A stretch of 64,000 nucleotides of DNA from Anaerolineae bacterium (GTDB lineage Bacteria > Chloroflexota > Anaerolineae > Anaerolineales > E44-bin32). The DNA is taken from the NCBI GenBank assembly GCA_011174825.1, contig DUEZ01000068.1, positions 1 through 64,000 of the forward strand, given 5' to 3'. Made by a program: the position numbers and the translations under genes. The notes under the pieces were generated by a model. That model did not search any database, was not told the origin of the DNA, and saw nothing but the letters and a program-made list of their open reading frames with translations. Shown one piece after another: positions 63,563 through 64,000 of the stretch (position 1 is its first letter; the number at the start of each line of letters is the position of its first letter).

Positions 63563-64000
63563 ATGAATCGGCGACGCATTTTTCTCGGAGTAATAATTAC
63601 TGTTCTCGTTCTCGTCATAGGATTGGGAAGCTTGTATGCCCTCATGCCAAAGATGGGTTACTGCTTTGGAGCAGCGCTATCAGAGACGGGTGACCGTCTT
63701 CTGGTTACGGCGGGATACCGAGGGCTCCATTCTTTCGAGATCACGCGGGAGGGGGAATTGGAGTTCGTCTCAACTGTATACGACAGTGGGTACTATCGTT
63801 ATGTTGAGCTGCGCGGTCAGACAGCGTATGTGGCGAACAGCCACCGTGGTCTGATGATCCTTGATGTCGCTCAAGATGAACCTGCGATTCTGTGGGCTCA
63901 GTCCGACTCCATGGCTTATGGCATTCACCTTCAGTCTCCATTGGCCTACGTGGCTGCTGAAAGAGACGGGCTCTTCATCTTCGACATCTCGGTTCCTGAG
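63563..64000 (+). CDS. LVIVD-repeat beta-propeller protein, cut by the window end
   Basis: The open frame runs from ATG 63563 past the end of the window (146 codons seen). A basic start followed by one hydrophobic helix (IFLGVIITVLVLVIGLGSLY) is a signal anchor. After it come repeats of the LVIVD type: VELRGQTAYVANSHRGLMIL and SPLAYVAAERDGLFIFDIS. Such repeats fold into surface beta-propellers. AGGAGG lies 12 bp upstream of the ATG. Confidence 0.8.
   Translation, partial: MNRRRIFLGVIITVLVLVIGLGSLYALMPKMGYCFGAALSETGDRLLVTAGYRGLHSFEITREGELEFVSTVYDSGYYRYVELRGQTAYVANSHRGLMILDVAQDEPAILWAQSDSMAYGIHLQSPLAYVAAERDGLFIFDISVPE

Overview
The window looks like a chromosomal segment of a bacterium from the Chloroflexota, probably Anaerolineae or a close relative. 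That placement is an inference from gene content. Pointers are a RecG with a long acidic N-terminal extension, an FhaA-like DUF3662-FHA protein, a SufR-controlled SufCBD-S-U operon, a coiled-coil protein beside coaD, a zinc-ribbon L28, and the many small single-copy accessory genes. Base composition is roughly balanced, and several genes use GTG or TTG starts.

Positions 1-47.2 kb are mostly core genes. From left to right they are: a frameshifted DUF559 nuclease; tyrS; rtcB with archease, divergent from an FHA protein; mtnP; ffh; rpsP-khpA-rimM; a Roadblock protein; pyrG; a UroD-family methyltransferase; and two membrane genes. A long minus-strand operon follows (Asp23, FakA, two FakB/DegV proteins, recG, coaD, coiled-coil protein), divergent from rpmB. 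Next on the minus strand are rpe, an overlapping HAD phosphatase-rlmN pair, and tRNA-Leu-tig-clpP-clpX. Then come efp with a cysteine-rich protein and a HAD-DinB fusion, dinG with an exonuclease domain, an ECF sigma factor with a small membrane protein, and finally the Suf iron-sulfur locus and ppdK.

The Suf locus is the best organised system here. SufR (Fe-S sensing repressor) and a SufT-like protein are transcribed leftward. sufC-sufB-sufD, an undescribed small basic protein, sufS, sufU and a Rieske ferredoxin run rightward. Two sharp sigma-70 promoters face away from each other, and each sits against one copy of an identical 20-bp sequence that is a good SufR operator candidate. The small gene between sufD and sufS is the leading candidate for an undescribed component of a known system.

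Positions 47.6-64 kb are an accessory-like run of genes, all on the plus strand and mostly widely spaced: a PIG-V-like glycosyltransferase, a TatD-like hydrolase, DUF1295, Nudix, an FGE-fold protein, a quinone-reductase-like MDR protein, a methyltransferase, GNAT, an ABC exporter pair, SnoaL, an M28 peptidase, small membrane proteins, DUF998, an MBL-fold hydrolase, a CPBP protease and a truncated LVIVD-repeat protein. I see no phage, transposase, CRISPR array or recognisable defence island.

Intergenic regions carry a family of GC-rich palindromes of the form TAGGGGCG...CGCCCCTA. Three promoters lie so close to the start codon that the transcripts should be leaderless or nearly so.
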